The notes: generated by a model from the letters alone, not told the origin. Shown: positions 7,537-17,259, numbered from the stretch's first letter. The stretch: 45,702 nucleotides of DNA from Colwellia sp. (GCA_022969175.1 JALJPB010000032.1:1-45702); one strand, 5' to 3'. Translations and numbers: made by a program.

Positions 7537-7564
7537 TTGCGCATAGACGTTAATTCGGGATAAT
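7537..7564 (+). promoter_or_regulatory. Candidate promoter for the msh operon
   Basis: TTGCGC (7537-7542) and GATAAT (7559-7564) are 16 bases apart in the gap between the divergent PLP gene and mshI. The -35 box is a weak match. About 60 bases of AT-rich leader follow, with no clear ribosome binding site before mshI. Confidence 0.35.
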
Positions 7565-7625
7565 GGATTTTAGTGTTTTTTTTAATAACAATTTTAACTT
7601 AATAATAACGAATAAATACCATTAA

Positions 7626-8567
7626 ATGTCATTAATTACTACGATATCTAATTTGTTTTCTAAGCCAGAGCCAAAGCATCAACTAGGTGTTTCTATTGGA
7701 CAGAAAACAATAACAGTTTGTTATTTATCAGAAAGCCTTGAAGCAGATTATCAAAAAATCGAGCTGGGAACTGATTTTAATCAGAACTTGTCCGCAGATT
7801 TCGTGACAAAAGCGGTAACCGATAAATTAACCAAACTTTCATCAGAACTTCAAACGCCATCTAATTGCCAAATAATTCTCCCGGTTTCTCATTATCAAAT
7901 TGTACAAGTTGATAAACCCAATGTACCCGATGCTGAAATTGCAGCGGCACTGAAATGGCAAGTCAAAGATTTAGTGACGGTTGCCGTTGAAGATATGATT
8001 ATTGATTATTTTGACGGGCCAATACTTGCTGGTGGTGCAAAACTAAATGTAGTTTGTGCCTCCAAGGCTTATTTAACTGAACTTGTGACTAATCTCACTC
8101 AAGATAACATCAATTTAAAGAAGATTAGTACTGAAGAATTTGCTTTTGTCAGTTTGGTTGAAAAACAAGATGCAGCGGTGTTATTAGTGTGTCAGCAACC
8201 TAATGAAGAAATCATCTTGATAATTGTTAAAAAAGGCAAAATCTATTTTCACCGTCGTTTACGTGGCTTTTCCCAAATAGGTAAACAAAGCGAAGAAGAA
8301 TTAACGATGGGTACCATTGATAGTCTGAGTTTAGAGATTCAACGCTCTACTGATTATTTTGAGCGTCAGTTAAAGCAAGCGCCCATTAAGGCAATTCAAG
8401 TTATTGTGCCGATTGATAATGAGAATATTTTGGCAGAAAAATTAGCTCAAAATACCCACATTCCAGTGCAATTGTTAGCGTTACCCGAGTCTCATCATAA
8501 CCAAAGAAAGTACGCTGCAGCCATTGGTGCAACATTGCTTGATAATTTGGAGAAAAGCTTTGAGTAG
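7626..8567 (+). CDS. mshI: MSHA biogenesis protein MshI, PilM-like part
   Basis: This 313-residue cytosolic protein is the first gene of the pilus locus. LGVSIGQKTITVCYL near the N-terminus resembles the first nucleotide-binding strand-turn of the actin-like PilM fold, and LPVSHYQIVQVDKP continues in the same style. PilM-like proteins form an inner-membrane assembly platform with PilN- and PilO-like partners, which here are the next two genes. Its 3' end overlaps the next gene by eight bases. The ATG has no evident Shine-Dalgarno sequence. Confidence 0.85.
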   Translation: MSLITTISNLFSKPEPKHQLGVSIGQKTITVCYLSESLEADYQKIELGTDFNQNLSADFVTKAVTDKLTKLSSELQTPSNCQIILPVSHYQIVQVDKPNVPDAEIAAALKWQVKDLVTVAVEDMIIDYFDGPILAGGAKLNVVCASKAYLTELVTNLTQDNINLKKISTEEFAFVSLVEKQDAAVLLVCQQPNEEIILIIVKKGKIYFHRRLRGFSQIGKQSEEELTMGTIDSLSLEIQRSTDYFERQLKQAPIKAIQVIVPIDNENILAEKLAQNTHIPVQLLALPESHHNQRKYAAAIGATLLDNLEKSFE

Positions 8568-9162
8568 TAAGAATAGTATTAACTTATTGCAGGCAGAACT
8601 ATTCCCTAAACAGGCCTTGTTAACCTTAAAGAGGGTAATGTTGGGCTGGGGAATGATTGCCTCAATAATGTTATTAGCTGTTGTCATAAGCCAATATCAA
8701 CTGAGTAAAAGTTCAGCTGAGCTAGCAATACAGAAAAAAACCAAAGCCATTCAAGATAGTCAGTTAGCTGCTTTAGAAGAAAAGGTCCGTCAAAATAAGC
8801 CTGCTTATCAGTTAGTAAAAAAATTGGCAACAATCAAATTGTTGATGGCAAATAAAGAAGCGTTACACAAAGAATTAACTAACCCCAATACTACTTATGT
8901 AGCTGGTTTTGCTCAAGCGATGAATGATTTATCTAACATGCACAGTGCAAACATCAGTTTGCAAAAAGTGGTCATTGATCGTAATGAAATGATGTTTTCG
9001 GGGATGGCAAGAACACCAGAAGCCGTTCCTACTTGGTTGGCATTGTTTGAGTCTTCAACGGTGTTGTCAGGCAAAGTATTTAGTCATTTCAGCATGCAAG
9101 AAAATGACAGTAACTTTACTAATTTTGTCGTCAGTACAACCTCAAGCGAGGTGAAAAAATAA
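8560..9162 (+). CDS. MSHA biogenesis protein, PilN-like (second MshI-type gene)
   Basis: This is a 200-residue protein starting SSKNSINLLQAELFPK, the short cytoplasmic sequence typical of PilN-like proteins. One membrane segment follows (about 28-46) and then a periplasmic coiled coil. I choose TTG at 8560, with GGAG about eight bases upstream and an eight-base overlap with mshI. A TTG at 8524 is farther inside mshI and lacks a site. In Vibrio-type loci this protein is often labelled MshI2. It should bridge MshI and MshJ. Confidence 0.8.
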   Translation: MSSKNSINLLQAELFPKQALLTLKRVMLGWGMIASIMLLAVVISQYQLSKSSAELAIQKKTKAIQDSQLAALEEKVRQNKPAYQLVKKLATIKLLMANKEALHKELTNPNTTYVAGFAQAMNDLSNMHSANISLQKVVIDRNEMMFSGMARTPEAVPTWLALFESSTVLSGKVFSHFSMQENDSNFTNFVVSTTSSEVKK

Positions 9163-9899
9163 TGAAAGAACAATGGATGCAATATTCACAGAAGTACTCA
9201 GTGCTTACGCTTCGGGAACAGCTGTTAATATTAATAACCGGCATCGTTGTTCTTGTTATGGTAGTTTTTACTTATTTTGTTGAGGACAACCTAACGTCTA
9301 TAAAAAAGCAAAATAAGGAAGTTGTACAGCTATCATCAGCTAACAAGTCAACGACAAGTTCAATTAAGATGTTAAAACAGGCGTTACTCAAAGATCCTAA
9401 TATCGCGATAGAACAGCAAATTCTACAATATGAAAATAAATTAGTTCATATCGATGCAGATTTACTTAAATTGACTTCAGATTTAATTGATCCCATTCAA
9501 ATGCGTCATGCATTAATTGAATTGTTGAATTTACAAAAAGGAGTGAAGTTAATTTCTTTTGAAGTAATGCCAGTAGAGCCGCTTTTATTAAATGACAAAT
9601 TGAATAATAACTTACCAGGTGATGAAGTGAAAACCGCGGTTACTCATAAAAACTCAACCAATGAAGTCATTAGTCATTATGCCGAGCAGCCTGATTCTTT
9701 GGGTTTGTATCGTCATAGTATTAAACTAAAGCTTGAAGGCCGTTACTTCCTCCTACGTGATTATCTATTACAGTTAGAAAGTCTATCTTGGACATTCTTT
9801 TGGCAAAAATTTCAATATCAATTATTAGAGTATCCGATAAGTGAATTAGAAGTTGAAATTTATAGTTTAAGTACTAACAAAGAATTTATCGGTGTTTAA
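9162..9899 (+). CDS. mshJ: MSHA biogenesis protein MshJ, PilO-like
   Basis: This is a 245-residue protein. The sequence LREQLLILITGIVVLVMVVFTYFVEDN gives a cytoplasmic start and one membrane helix (about 17-40). A coiled-coil stretch (about 45-110) and a small periplasmic domain follow, the layout of PilO/GspM-type platform subunits. The gene starts at an ATG overlapping the previous stop (TAATG), which implies translational coupling. The call rests on this topology and on gene order. Confidence 0.85.
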   Translation: MKEQWMQYSQKYSVLTLREQLLILITGIVVLVMVVFTYFVEDNLTSIKKQNKEVVQLSSANKSTTSSIKMLKQALLKDPNIAIEQQILQYENKLVHIDADLLKLTSDLIDPIQMRHALIELLNLQKGVKLISFEVMPVEPLLLNDKLNNNLPGDEVKTAVTHKNSTNEVISHYAEQPDSLGLYRHSIKLKLEGRYFLLRDYLLQLESLSWTFFWQKFQYQLLEYPISELEVEIYSLSTNKEFIGV

Positions 9900-9900
9900 C

Positions 9901-10284
9901 ATGATGACTATTTTTTCTATTGAACAAACATTATTTAAAAAACGTTGCCAGTTGATGATGAGTTGTTTGTTGTTTGCTGTTACGTTTTCAAGCTATAGCG
10001 CTCCTGAAAATAATAAAAGTTTAGATCCGACAAAACCTTTGTTTGGCTCTAAACAAGCTAGCGTTGTAAAAATAGGCAATAAGTTAGTATTAGAAGGGAT
10101 TTTTCACTCAAGCCACGGTGGTGCAACTCATACTGCAATAATTAATGGTAAGGCATTAAAGGTAAATGACACTATAGGTGAATATCGCCTTGTTGCAGTA
10201 AATGATGATAGTGTTGTCTTACGTTCATCTGAAAAACGACTTAGACTCTCTGTGTTTACCACAGTCATTAATAAGTCAAAGTAA
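9901..10284 (+). CDS. mshK: MSHA biogenesis protein MshK, PilP-like
   Basis: This is a small exported protein of 127 residues from ATG 9901. A GTG at 9892 that overlaps the mshJ stop is an alternative start, and neither has a strong ribosome site. A hydrophobic signal (about 18-33) ends near SYSAPE. The mature part starts with LDPTKPLFGS and contains KLVLEGIFHS and a single beta-type domain, as in PilP/GspC homology regions. It likely connects the inner-membrane platform to the MshL secretin. Confidence 0.75.
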   Translation: MMTIFSIEQTLFKKRCQLMMSCLLFAVTFSSYSAPENNKSLDPTKPLFGSKQASVVKIGNKLVLEGIFHSSHGGATHTAIINGKALKVNDTIGEYRLVAVNDDSVVLRSSEKRLRLSVFTTVINKSK

Positions 10285-10356
10285 TTAGCGTAGAAATATA
10301 AGCTATAAATCGTTAAAAATATAATAAATTAAGCTGCAAATATTGGTACCTATTGA

Positions 10357-12081
10357 ATGAAACAAATAAAAATTAACCTAGTACTTACATCATGCTTGAT
10401 AGCGCTTATTGGTTGTCAAACAGCGCCAAAATCCCCAGATCATATGAAAAAGTCTTTAGAGCAGGCTATTGTTGAAACTAAAGCATTAAAAACACCTAAA
10501 GCATTGTCCTATGTCCCTGATGATATTCAGCAAGAGTTGATGCAACAAAGCTTTGAACAAGCTAAACAGGGCTTGCTTGCTGAAAAAAGGCTGGAAATAT
10601 CGGCCAATAATGTTGCCGCCAAACATTTTTTTGCTGCCATAGTTGAAGACTCACCCTACAGCATTGCGGTACATCCTGATGTCAGTGGTGAAATTACCCT
10701 GAACTTAAAGGAAGTCACTATCGATGAGACTTTAGATGTAATTGAAGAGCTTTATGGCTATCAAATTAGTCGACAAAATAAAGTTATTCAAGTTTTCCCC
10801 GCGGGCATGCGTACTGAAACTATTGCTTTAAACTACCTTTATATAAAACGTTATGGCCAGTCAAGAACCAGCATTAATTCTGGTGGCGTATCAGAAAACG
10901 ATCCAAATAACGGTGGCAATAATAGCTCAAATAATAGCAATGGCTCTAACAGCTCAAATCGAAGCAATAATTCAAACAATAGCTCTAACAATCAAAATAA
11001 CCAAAGTCAATCCAGTGGCATAAATATTCAAACCGAAAATGAATCAGATTTTTGGCAAGAGCTAAAAGAAACGTTAACTGCATTGGTCGGTCAAGAAGAC
11101 GGCCGTCGTGTTATTGTTTCACCTCAAGCTGGTTTGGTTACTGTGCGTGCTTTACCTCAAGAAATTAAAGAAGTGAAAAAGTTCATCAATGATACTCAGA
11201 CACATCTAAGACGTCAGGTTATTATTGAAGCCAAAATAATGGAAGTCACCTTGAATGATGAATATCAACAAGGGGTGAAGTGGGACCAAGTATTAGGTCA
11301 TATCGGTAGTACCGATATATCTTTCTCTACCGCAGGTGCAATTGCAGGGAATGCAATTTCATCACTTATTGGTGGTACAACGGCGGTTGCTTTTAAGAAC
11401 AAAGATTTTAGTGGCGTAATAGAGCTGTTAGAAACTCAAGGAAATGTGCAGGTATTATCAAGTCCAAGAATAACGGTAACCAATAATCAAAAAGCGGTGA
11501 TAAAAGTAGGGGAAGACGAATATTTTGTTACTGAAGTTTCTAGTACTACTACTACCGGCACTTCAACAACCACCACACCAGAGATTCAACTAACGCCTTT
11601 TTTCTCCGGTATTGCTTTAGATGTAACACCACAAATTGATCCGTTTGGCGTTGTTATTCTTCATGTTCATCCTTCTGTTACCCTCACGGAAGAGCAAAAC
11701 AAAACAATACAACTCGGTAGTGACACAATTATATTGCCACTAGCACAAAGTAGTGTTCGTGAGTCAGACACTATTATTAAAGCTAATTCAGGCGAAATTG
11801 TTGTTATTGGTGGTTTAATTGAAACCAGAAATATTGATCTTGAATCAAAAACGCCCTTCCTTGGTGACATACCCTTCATCGGTGAATTATTTAAAAGTAA
11901 AAGCCAAACAACACGTAAAACTGAACTGGTTATTATGTTAAAACCTATTGTTGTTGGACAAGATACTTGGAAGAATCAATTACAAGATGCCCGCCAGTTA
12001 CTTAAAGAATGGTTTCCTGAAGATGATACTTTCGGTGAACAACAAGGTAATGAGGTAGAAAGTACTAATAAACAACCATAG
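10357..12081 (+). CDS. mshL: MSHA outer-membrane secretin MshL
   Basis: This 574-residue lipoprotein secretin has a signal ending LIGC with the lipid-modified cysteine at C20. An N-terminal secretin N-type domain (about 85-150) is followed by a Ser/Asn-rich linker at about 184-222. A second N domain (about 235-285) and the secretin barrel (about 290-545) follow. VLSSPRITVTNNQKAVIKVGE and the closing GEIVVIGGLIETRN and PFLGDIPFIGELFK are secretin signatures. It forms the outer-membrane pore through which the pilus exits. It is separated from mshK by 72 bases. Confidence 0.95.
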   Translation: MKQIKINLVLTSCLIALIGCQTAPKSPDHMKKSLEQAIVETKALKTPKALSYVPDDIQQELMQQSFEQAKQGLLAEKRLEISANNVAAKHFFAAIVEDSPYSIAVHPDVSGEITLNLKEVTIDETLDVIEELYGYQISRQNKVIQVFPAGMRTETIALNYLYIKRYGQSRTSINSGGVSENDPNNGGNNSSNNSNGSNSSNRSNNSNNSSNNQNNQSQSSGINIQTENESDFWQELKETLTALVGQEDGRRVIVSPQAGLVTVRALPQEIKEVKKFINDTQTHLRRQVIIEAKIMEVTLNDEYQQGVKWDQVLGHIGSTDISFSTAGAIAGNAISSLIGGTTAVAFKNKDFSGVIELLETQGNVQVLSSPRITVTNNQKAVIKVGEDEYFVTEVSSTTTTGTSTTTTPEIQLTPFFSGIALDVTPQIDPFGVVILHVHPSVTLTEEQNKTIQLGSDTIILPLAQSSVRESDTIIKANSGEIVVIGGLIETRNIDLESKTPFLGDIPFIGELFKSKSQTTRKTELVIMLKPIVVGQDTWKNQLQDARQLLKEWFPEDDTFGEQQGNEVESTNKQP

Positions 12082-12107
12082 CTAATACTGCATTAGGTAA
12101 TTAAATT

Positions 12108-13034
12108 ATGTACTTGTACCATTTTGGCTTAAAGGAATTACCTTTTACCTTAACGCCAAATACCAATTTTTATTTTGGTTTAGAATCACATAATGAAGCG
12201 TTGGCGGTATTATTAATGGCGCTACAAACAGGCGAAGGCTTTATAAAAGTTGTTGGCGAGGTCGGTACCGGAAAAACTTTATTGTGCCGTAAATTGCTCA
12301 ATGAAATTCCAGAGCACTTTGTTACCGCTTATATTCCTAATCCTTACTTAAAACCAGATGAATTACGCAGAGCTGTAGCGGTTGAATTGGGCGTAAAACA
12401 AGCACAAAGAATGTCTACTCAATTGTTAACTCAACGCATACAAGAGCGATTGTTAGCACTGCATGGTAAAGGGCATTCTGTGGTACTTATTTTAGATGAG
12501 GCTCAAGCCTTACCTGAAGAAAGTTTGGAAGCGTTAAGGTTATTTACCAATTTAGAAACTGAAACTCGAAAATTGCTACAAGTGGTATTGTTTGCTCAAC
12601 CAGAAATAGATCAACGTTTAGCTCAAAAGCAATTTCGTCAGTTAAGGCAACGGATAACATTTTCTTATCAATTAAGATCTTTAACGGTAATCGAAGTTCA
12701 GCATTATATTCAGCATAGGTTGCAAGTGGCGGGATATAAAGGAGCCGCGTTGTTTTCACCCGCACTGGCAAGTAAGCTGGCAAGAGCCAGTAAAGGTATT
12801 CCTCGTTTGGTGAATGTTTTATGTCATAAAATGATGATGTTAGCGTATGGACAGGGCCATTTTGAAATAACAAACAGCCATCTAAAGACAGCGATTAGGG
12901 ACACAGAAGATACTAAATCGTCATGGTCAGGTATTTTAGCATTACCATCGGTATTTTCATTAGTGGCTGTTGTTGCGCTATTGACTGTCATGGTTTATAT
13001 CGGTTTTGATTTTTTTAATGGGGTACAAACTTGA
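12108..13034 (+). CDS. mshM: MSHA biogenesis ATPase MshM
   Basis: This is a 308-residue ExeA/GspA-type AAA ATPase. It opens MYLYHFGLKELPFTLTP, as that family does. The Walker A motif GEVGTGKT is at 50-57 and the Walker B region LILDEAQ has D130-E131. A C-terminal membrane helix (about 282-304) anchors it. Such proteins help insert or assemble the secretin across peptidoglycan. Its last bases overlap the mshN start (TTGA). Confidence 0.92.
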   Translation: MYLYHFGLKELPFTLTPNTNFYFGLESHNEALAVLLMALQTGEGFIKVVGEVGTGKTLLCRKLLNEIPEHFVTAYIPNPYLKPDELRRAVAVELGVKQAQRMSTQLLTQRIQERLLALHGKGHSVVLILDEAQALPEESLEALRLFTNLETETRKLLQVVLFAQPEIDQRLAQKQFRQLRQRITFSYQLRSLTVIEVQHYIQHRLQVAGYKGAALFSPALASKLARASKGIPRLVNVLCHKMMMLAYGQGHFEITNSHLKTAIRDTEDTKSSWSGILALPSVFSLVAVVALLTVMVYIGFDFFNGVQT

Positions 13035-14188
13035 GCGTTATTAACCAGATGTTAAAAGATTTACAACAACGCCAAGGTGACCAATCTATTGAGAACGGTG
13101 CGGTGGCCATGCCCGTTGTGATAAAAACAACACCCTATAAAAGTGTATTGATGGTTATTATTACTATCGTAGTGACTTTAGCTGTTGTTTATACTTTTAA
13201 TCTTTACAGTGAAAATCAGCAGCTTAAACTGAAAAGCCAACAGCTGTTAGTGGATGAGCCGGCACCAATTGCTAGCAAAACTAATAATATTGCAGCAGCT
13301 TTACTAACAAAGAAAGAAATTGTTGCAGACGATAAAGCTGAACACTCACCTGTAGAGCCTCAAGTTGAAAATAATCAGTTGAGCTCAAGAGCACCTCTGC
13401 AAGCATCAATAACTCATACCGTGATAAATAAAGTTGAACAACAAGAAAGTATTATCAATAACCAAGCCGTAAGTAAGGGTAATAAAGTATATGGCAATGA
13501 AGTTAGTGGTAATAGAACCAAGACTGAAAATTTAGAGAACAAAGCGAGACTTATATCCAAAGAAACATCTAAAGAAACAACAAGCATGGTAATTTCTCGT
13601 ACCCAACTTTCACCTGAAATGCTGGCAAAACAGAAAATGAATAGAGCAAAAGAAGCGGTTGCTAATAATAATATCACTAAAGCAGAGCAACTCTTTGAAG
13701 ATGTTTTATTAGTATTACCCAGCCAAAAAGATGCTCGTAAACAACTGGCCGCTCTTTGGTTTGGTCGTCAGTCTTATCAGGCTGCATTAAACTTATTGGC
13801 ACAAGGCATTAGTCTTGATTCAAGCGATCAAGACTTAAGAATGTTAGCCGCTCAAATTTATATTAAACAAGGCCAGAGTTTTCAGGCTTTTAAAGTATTA
13901 CAATCTCATCCTAACGTGCAGACAATAATACAAATCAACTATCAGTCGATGTTAGCTACACAAGCTCAGGCGAGTCAGCAATTTAGTTTTGCCATTAGTG
14001 CTTATAAAAGGTTAGCCAAGTTGCAAGCTAATATTGGTCGTTGGTGGTTAGGGCTAGCAATTGCTTATGACAGTAGTAGTCAATTTGAATTAGCCAGCCA
14101 AACATATACCTTAGCACTTAATAAAAACGATTTATCTGATAGCGCAAGGAAATTTATCACACAGCGTTTACAAGAGTTGGGAGAATAA
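13031..14188 (+). CDS. mshN: MSHA biogenesis protein MshN, TPR protein
   Basis: This is a 385-residue membrane-anchored protein. The TTG start at 13031 overlaps the mshM stop and yields MSVINQMLKDLQQR, the usual MshN/GspB-like N-terminus. A membrane helix is at about 37-57. A long variable, charged linker (about 65-200) leads to several tetratricopeptide-like helices (about 200-380). Like GspB it is expected to pair with the adjacent ATPase. GGGG lies upstream of the TTG. Confidence 0.88.
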   Translation: MSVINQMLKDLQQRQGDQSIENGAVAMPVVIKTTPYKSVLMVIITIVVTLAVVYTFNLYSENQQLKLKSQQLLVDEPAPIASKTNNIAAALLTKKEIVADDKAEHSPVEPQVENNQLSSRAPLQASITHTVINKVEQQESIINNQAVSKGNKVYGNEVSGNRTKTENLENKARLISKETSKETTSMVISRTQLSPEMLAKQKMNRAKEAVANNNITKAEQLFEDVLLVLPSQKDARKQLAALWFGRQSYQAALNLLAQGISLDSSDQDLRMLAAQIYIKQGQSFQAFKVLQSHPNVQTIIQINYQSMLATQAQASQQFSFAISAYKRLAKLQANIGRWWLGLAIAYDSSSQFELASQTYTLALNKNDLSDSARKFITQRLQELGE

Positions 14189-14190
14189 TA

Positions 14191-15912
14191 ATGGCAGCAC
14201 CAAAATTAAAAATGCGCCTTGGCGATTTATTGGTTCATGAACATATTATAAGTAACGACCAATTGATGCAGGCGCTAAATAGCCAAAAAGTCACGGGTCG
14301 AAAATTAGGTGATGCATTAATTGAATTAGGGCATATTAGCGAAAGGCAATTATTAGAATTTTTAGCACAACAACTCGATGTGCCATTTTTAGACATTAGC
14401 CAAGTTAGAATACCTACTGAAATCGCAAGTTTATTACCCGAAGTTCATGCGCGACGTTTACGGGCCTTAGTCATTGAAGATCAAGGAGAGTCGATACTCA
14501 TTGGTATGAGCGACCCTGCCGATTTAAGTGGCCTAGATCAACTTGAGGTGATGTTATCGCCTAAAAGAATAAAACTTGCTGTTGTTATGGAGTCACAGCT
14601 GTATGAGGCTTTTGATGGTTTGTACCGTAGAACTGCCGATATTGAGTCTTTTGCTAGTCAATTAGAAGAAGAATACCAAGAAGGTAGTGATTTTGATTTA
14701 AGCGCTACTTTTATGGATGAAGGCGGTGATGCCACCGTTGGCAAATTACTACAGTCAGTATTTGAGGATGCTGTACAAATGCGGGCATCAGATATTCATA
14801 TCGAACCCGATGAAAACCAGCTGCGTATTCGCCAGCGTATTGATGGGGTGCTGCAAGAAAGTATTTTAAAAGAAAATAAAATTGCCTCAGCAATGGCTTT
14901 GCGCTTGAAGCTGATGGCAGGTTTAGATATATCAGAAAAGCGCTTGCCACAAGACGGACGCTTTAATCTGCAAATAAAAGGTCATAGTATTGATGTACGG
15001 ATGTCGACCATGCCAGTGCAATACGGCGAGTCGGTTGTTATGCGTTTACTTGATCAATCAGCAGGCTTATTGTCTTTTGACGAAACAGGTATGCCAGCTG
15101 AAATGATTGTCCGTTTGCGTCATCAAATTTCTCGCCCTCACGGTATGGTTTTAGTTACTGGGCCAACGGGTAGTGGTAAAACAACAACACTGTACGCGGC
15201 GTTGAGTGAACTTAACAAAGCAAGCAATAAAATCATTACCGTTGAAGACCCGGTAGAATATCGCTTACCTAGAATCAACCAAGTACAAGTTAATAACAAA
15301 ATTGATTTAACTTTTTCCAGAGTGCTGCGCACAGCATTACGCCAAGATCCCGATATTCTAATGGTCGGCGAAATGCGAGACCAAGAAACAGTAGAAATAG
15401 GTTTACGAGGTGCATTAACCGGTCACTTAGTATTATCAACCTTGCATACTAATGACGCCATTACCAGCGCACTACGTTTACTTGATATGGGAGCCGCTGG
15501 ATTTTTAGTGGGCAGTTCATTAAGAGCAATTATTGCTCAGCGCTTAGTACGAAGAATTTGTGAAAATTGTCTGGTTGACTATCAGCCCAATGAACAAGAA
15601 AACCTTTGGTTAACTCACCTGGTTGGTGATAATGTTGAGCAAGTATCATTTAAACAGGGTAAAGGCTGCCAGTCTTGTCAATATACCGGTTATAAAGGTC
15701 GAATTGGTGTCTTTGAGTTATTAGAAATGAATGAACCTATGATGGCGGCACTTAAGCGTGACGATACCGAGGCATTCTCTGAACATGCTAAAAAACATCC
15801 TACCTTTAAGCCTTTGGCATTATCAGCTTTTGACTATGCCAAAAGTGGCATTACTACCGTTGAAGAAGTACTTCGCTTAGTTGAAACTATCGATGTAGTA
15901 GGGAATGAGTAA
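14191..15912 (+). CDS. mshE: MSHA pilus extension ATPase MshE (c-di-GMP responsive)
   Basis: This is a 573-residue GspE/PilB-type ATPase. The N-terminal MshEN domain shows two 24-residue c-di-GMP-binding motifs, R9-Q32 (RLGDLL...) and K38-Q61 (KLGDAL...), each with the spaced leucines and final glutamine. The Walker A motif GPTGSGKTT is at 324-332. Asp-box and His-box sequences follow, including VEDPVEY and LSTLHTND. Zinc-type cysteines are C457, C460, C493 and C496. It powers pilus polymerisation and is where cyclic di-GMP controls MSHA. It starts two bases after the mshN stop. Confidence 0.97.
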   Translation: MAAPKLKMRLGDLLVHEHIISNDQLMQALNSQKVTGRKLGDALIELGHISERQLLEFLAQQLDVPFLDISQVRIPTEIASLLPEVHARRLRALVIEDQGESILIGMSDPADLSGLDQLEVMLSPKRIKLAVVMESQLYEAFDGLYRRTADIESFASQLEEEYQEGSDFDLSATFMDEGGDATVGKLLQSVFEDAVQMRASDIHIEPDENQLRIRQRIDGVLQESILKENKIASAMALRLKLMAGLDISEKRLPQDGRFNLQIKGHSIDVRMSTMPVQYGESVVMRLLDQSAGLLSFDETGMPAEMIVRLRHQISRPHGMVLVTGPTGSGKTTTLYAALSELNKASNKIITVEDPVEYRLPRINQVQVNNKIDLTFSRVLRTALRQDPDILMVGEMRDQETVEIGLRGALTGHLVLSTLHTNDAITSALRLLDMGAAGFLVGSSLRAIIAQRLVRRICENCLVDYQPNEQENLWLTHLVGDNVEQVSFKQGKGCQSCQYTGYKGRIGVFELLEMNEPMMAALKRDDTEAFSEHAKKHPTFKPLALSAFDYAKSGITTVEEVLRLVETIDVVGNE

Positions 15913-15917
15913 ATCTA

Positions 15918-17159
15918 ATGACCGCATTTAATTACCAAGGCAGGGATACTAGTGGTAAACAAGTTAAAGGCTTGATTGATGGCGCTAATATGAATGCTGT
16001 TGCCGAGCAATTAACTAAGCAACACATTATTATTACCTCAATAGAGCCGGCCAAAAAATCATCTGCTAATCGCATAGATGTCAATAATATTGATATCGCC
16101 GATTTATTGGGTCTTGATGCCGTATCTCTAGATGATCTTATCATTTTGTGTCGACAAATGTATGCACTGATGCGCGCAGGTGTACCAATTTTAAGGGCTA
16201 TTAATGGCTTGGCAGAGTCAAGTAACGGCGCAAAATTAAAAAAAGCCTTGGCAAGTGTTGCTAACCAACTCGAAAGCGGTCATGCACTTTCTTCTGCGTT
16301 AAATCAGCACCCTAAAATATTTTCACCGTTATTTATTTCAATTATTCATGTCGGTGAAAATACCGGTCAATTAGACAGTTCATTTATAAAGCTTGCCGGT
16401 TATTTCCAACGCGAACAAGAAACCCGTAAACGCATTAAAGCGGCAATGCGTTATCCCAGTTTTGTTATTGCCGCCATTGGCGTGGCAATTATTATTCTTA
16501 ATATTTTTGTTATCCCTGTTTTTGCTAGTATGTTTGCTAAATTAGGCGCTGATTTACCGCTAGCGACTAAAATACTGATCAATAGCTCTGCATTCTTTCT
16601 CAATTACTGGCCACATATGTTCGTTGCCTTAGTCGGGATTGTTTTTGGTGTTCGAGCCTATTTGAAGACAGAAAAAGGTTGTTACCAATGGGATAAACGA
16701 AAACTAAAACTGCCCATTATTGGCAGTATTATCGAACGTTCAATCTTGTCTCGTTTTACTCACAGCTTTGCCATAGTGCTAAAAGCTGGGGTACCGATGA
16801 CCTCCGGTTTAAGTTTAGTCTCTGACGCGGTTGATAATACCTTTATGAGAGAAAAAATATTAACCATGCGAACAGGTATAGAAAGTGGTGAAAGCTTATT
16901 ACGCACTTCGGTAAGCAGTAAGCTATTTACCCCTCTTGTACTTCAAATGGTAGCTGTAGGTGAAGAAACAGGGAAGGTTGATGAACTTTTAGAAGAAGTG
17001 GGTGACTACTACGAACGAGAAGTAGACTATGACTTATCAACACTTACCGCTAAAATTGAGCCACTGTTATTAATGCTAGTAGCTGGCATGGTATTGGTAT
17101 TGGCATTAGGTATTTTTACACCGATGTGGGATATGGCCTCAGCGATGCAAGGTAAGTAA
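15918..17159 (+). CDS. mshG: MSHA inner-membrane platform protein MshG
   Basis: This is a 413-residue GspF/PilC-family protein that turns ATPase motion into pilin insertion. It begins FNYQGRDTSGKQVKGLIDG and has two GspF domains (about 70-193 and 275-395), each with an ALSSAL- or GESLL-type core and the sequence VGENTGQLD or VGEETGKVD. Three membrane helices are visible near 170-190, 220-240 and 380-405. It lies five bases after mshE. Confidence 0.95.
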   Translation: MTAFNYQGRDTSGKQVKGLIDGANMNAVAEQLTKQHIIITSIEPAKKSSANRIDVNNIDIADLLGLDAVSLDDLIILCRQMYALMRAGVPILRAINGLAESSNGAKLKKALASVANQLESGHALSSALNQHPKIFSPLFISIIHVGENTGQLDSSFIKLAGYFQREQETRKRIKAAMRYPSFVIAAIGVAIIILNIFVIPVFASMFAKLGADLPLATKILINSSAFFLNYWPHMFVALVGIVFGVRAYLKTEKGCYQWDKRKLKLPIIGSIIERSILSRFTHSFAIVLKAGVPMTSGLSLVSDAVDNTFMREKILTMRTGIESGESLLRTSVSSKLFTPLVLQMVAVGEETGKVDELLEEVGDYYEREVDYDLSTLTAKIEPLLLMLVAGMVLVLALGIFTPMWDMASAMQGK

Positions 17160-17160
17160 G

Positions 17161-17259
17161 GTGAAAATTGAACTTCAATCGTTATCGTTTGGTATTTTGA
17201 TGGTGATTTTTTCTGAGATGTTATGCAAACGGTTATGTTGTAAGTCTTATGTCAGTTAA
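17161..17259 (+). other. Possible 32-residue open frame before mshF
   Basis: A GTG at 17161, right after the mshG stop and preceded by GGTAAG, opens a 32-codon frame ending at TAA 17257-17259. It overlaps the first 11 bases of mshF, which itself lacks a good ribosome site. It could couple mshF translation to mshG. It may equally be chance, since the peptide matches nothing I know. Confidence 0.25.

Noticed and set aside
8524..8559. Longer start for the PilN-like gene
   Set aside because: The added residues read from within mshI and lack a ribosome site; TTG 8560 has GGAG and gives the usual N-terminus.
10909..11020. Repetitive AAT/AGC-rich stretch that could be a microsatellite or CRISPR-like array
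   Set aside because: It is in frame within mshL and encodes a Ser/Asn linker; there are no spacers or regular repeat unit.
12544..12873. 109-codon minus-strand frame inside mshM
   Set aside because: Antisense shadow of a well-supported ATPase gene, with no recognisable domain or start signal.
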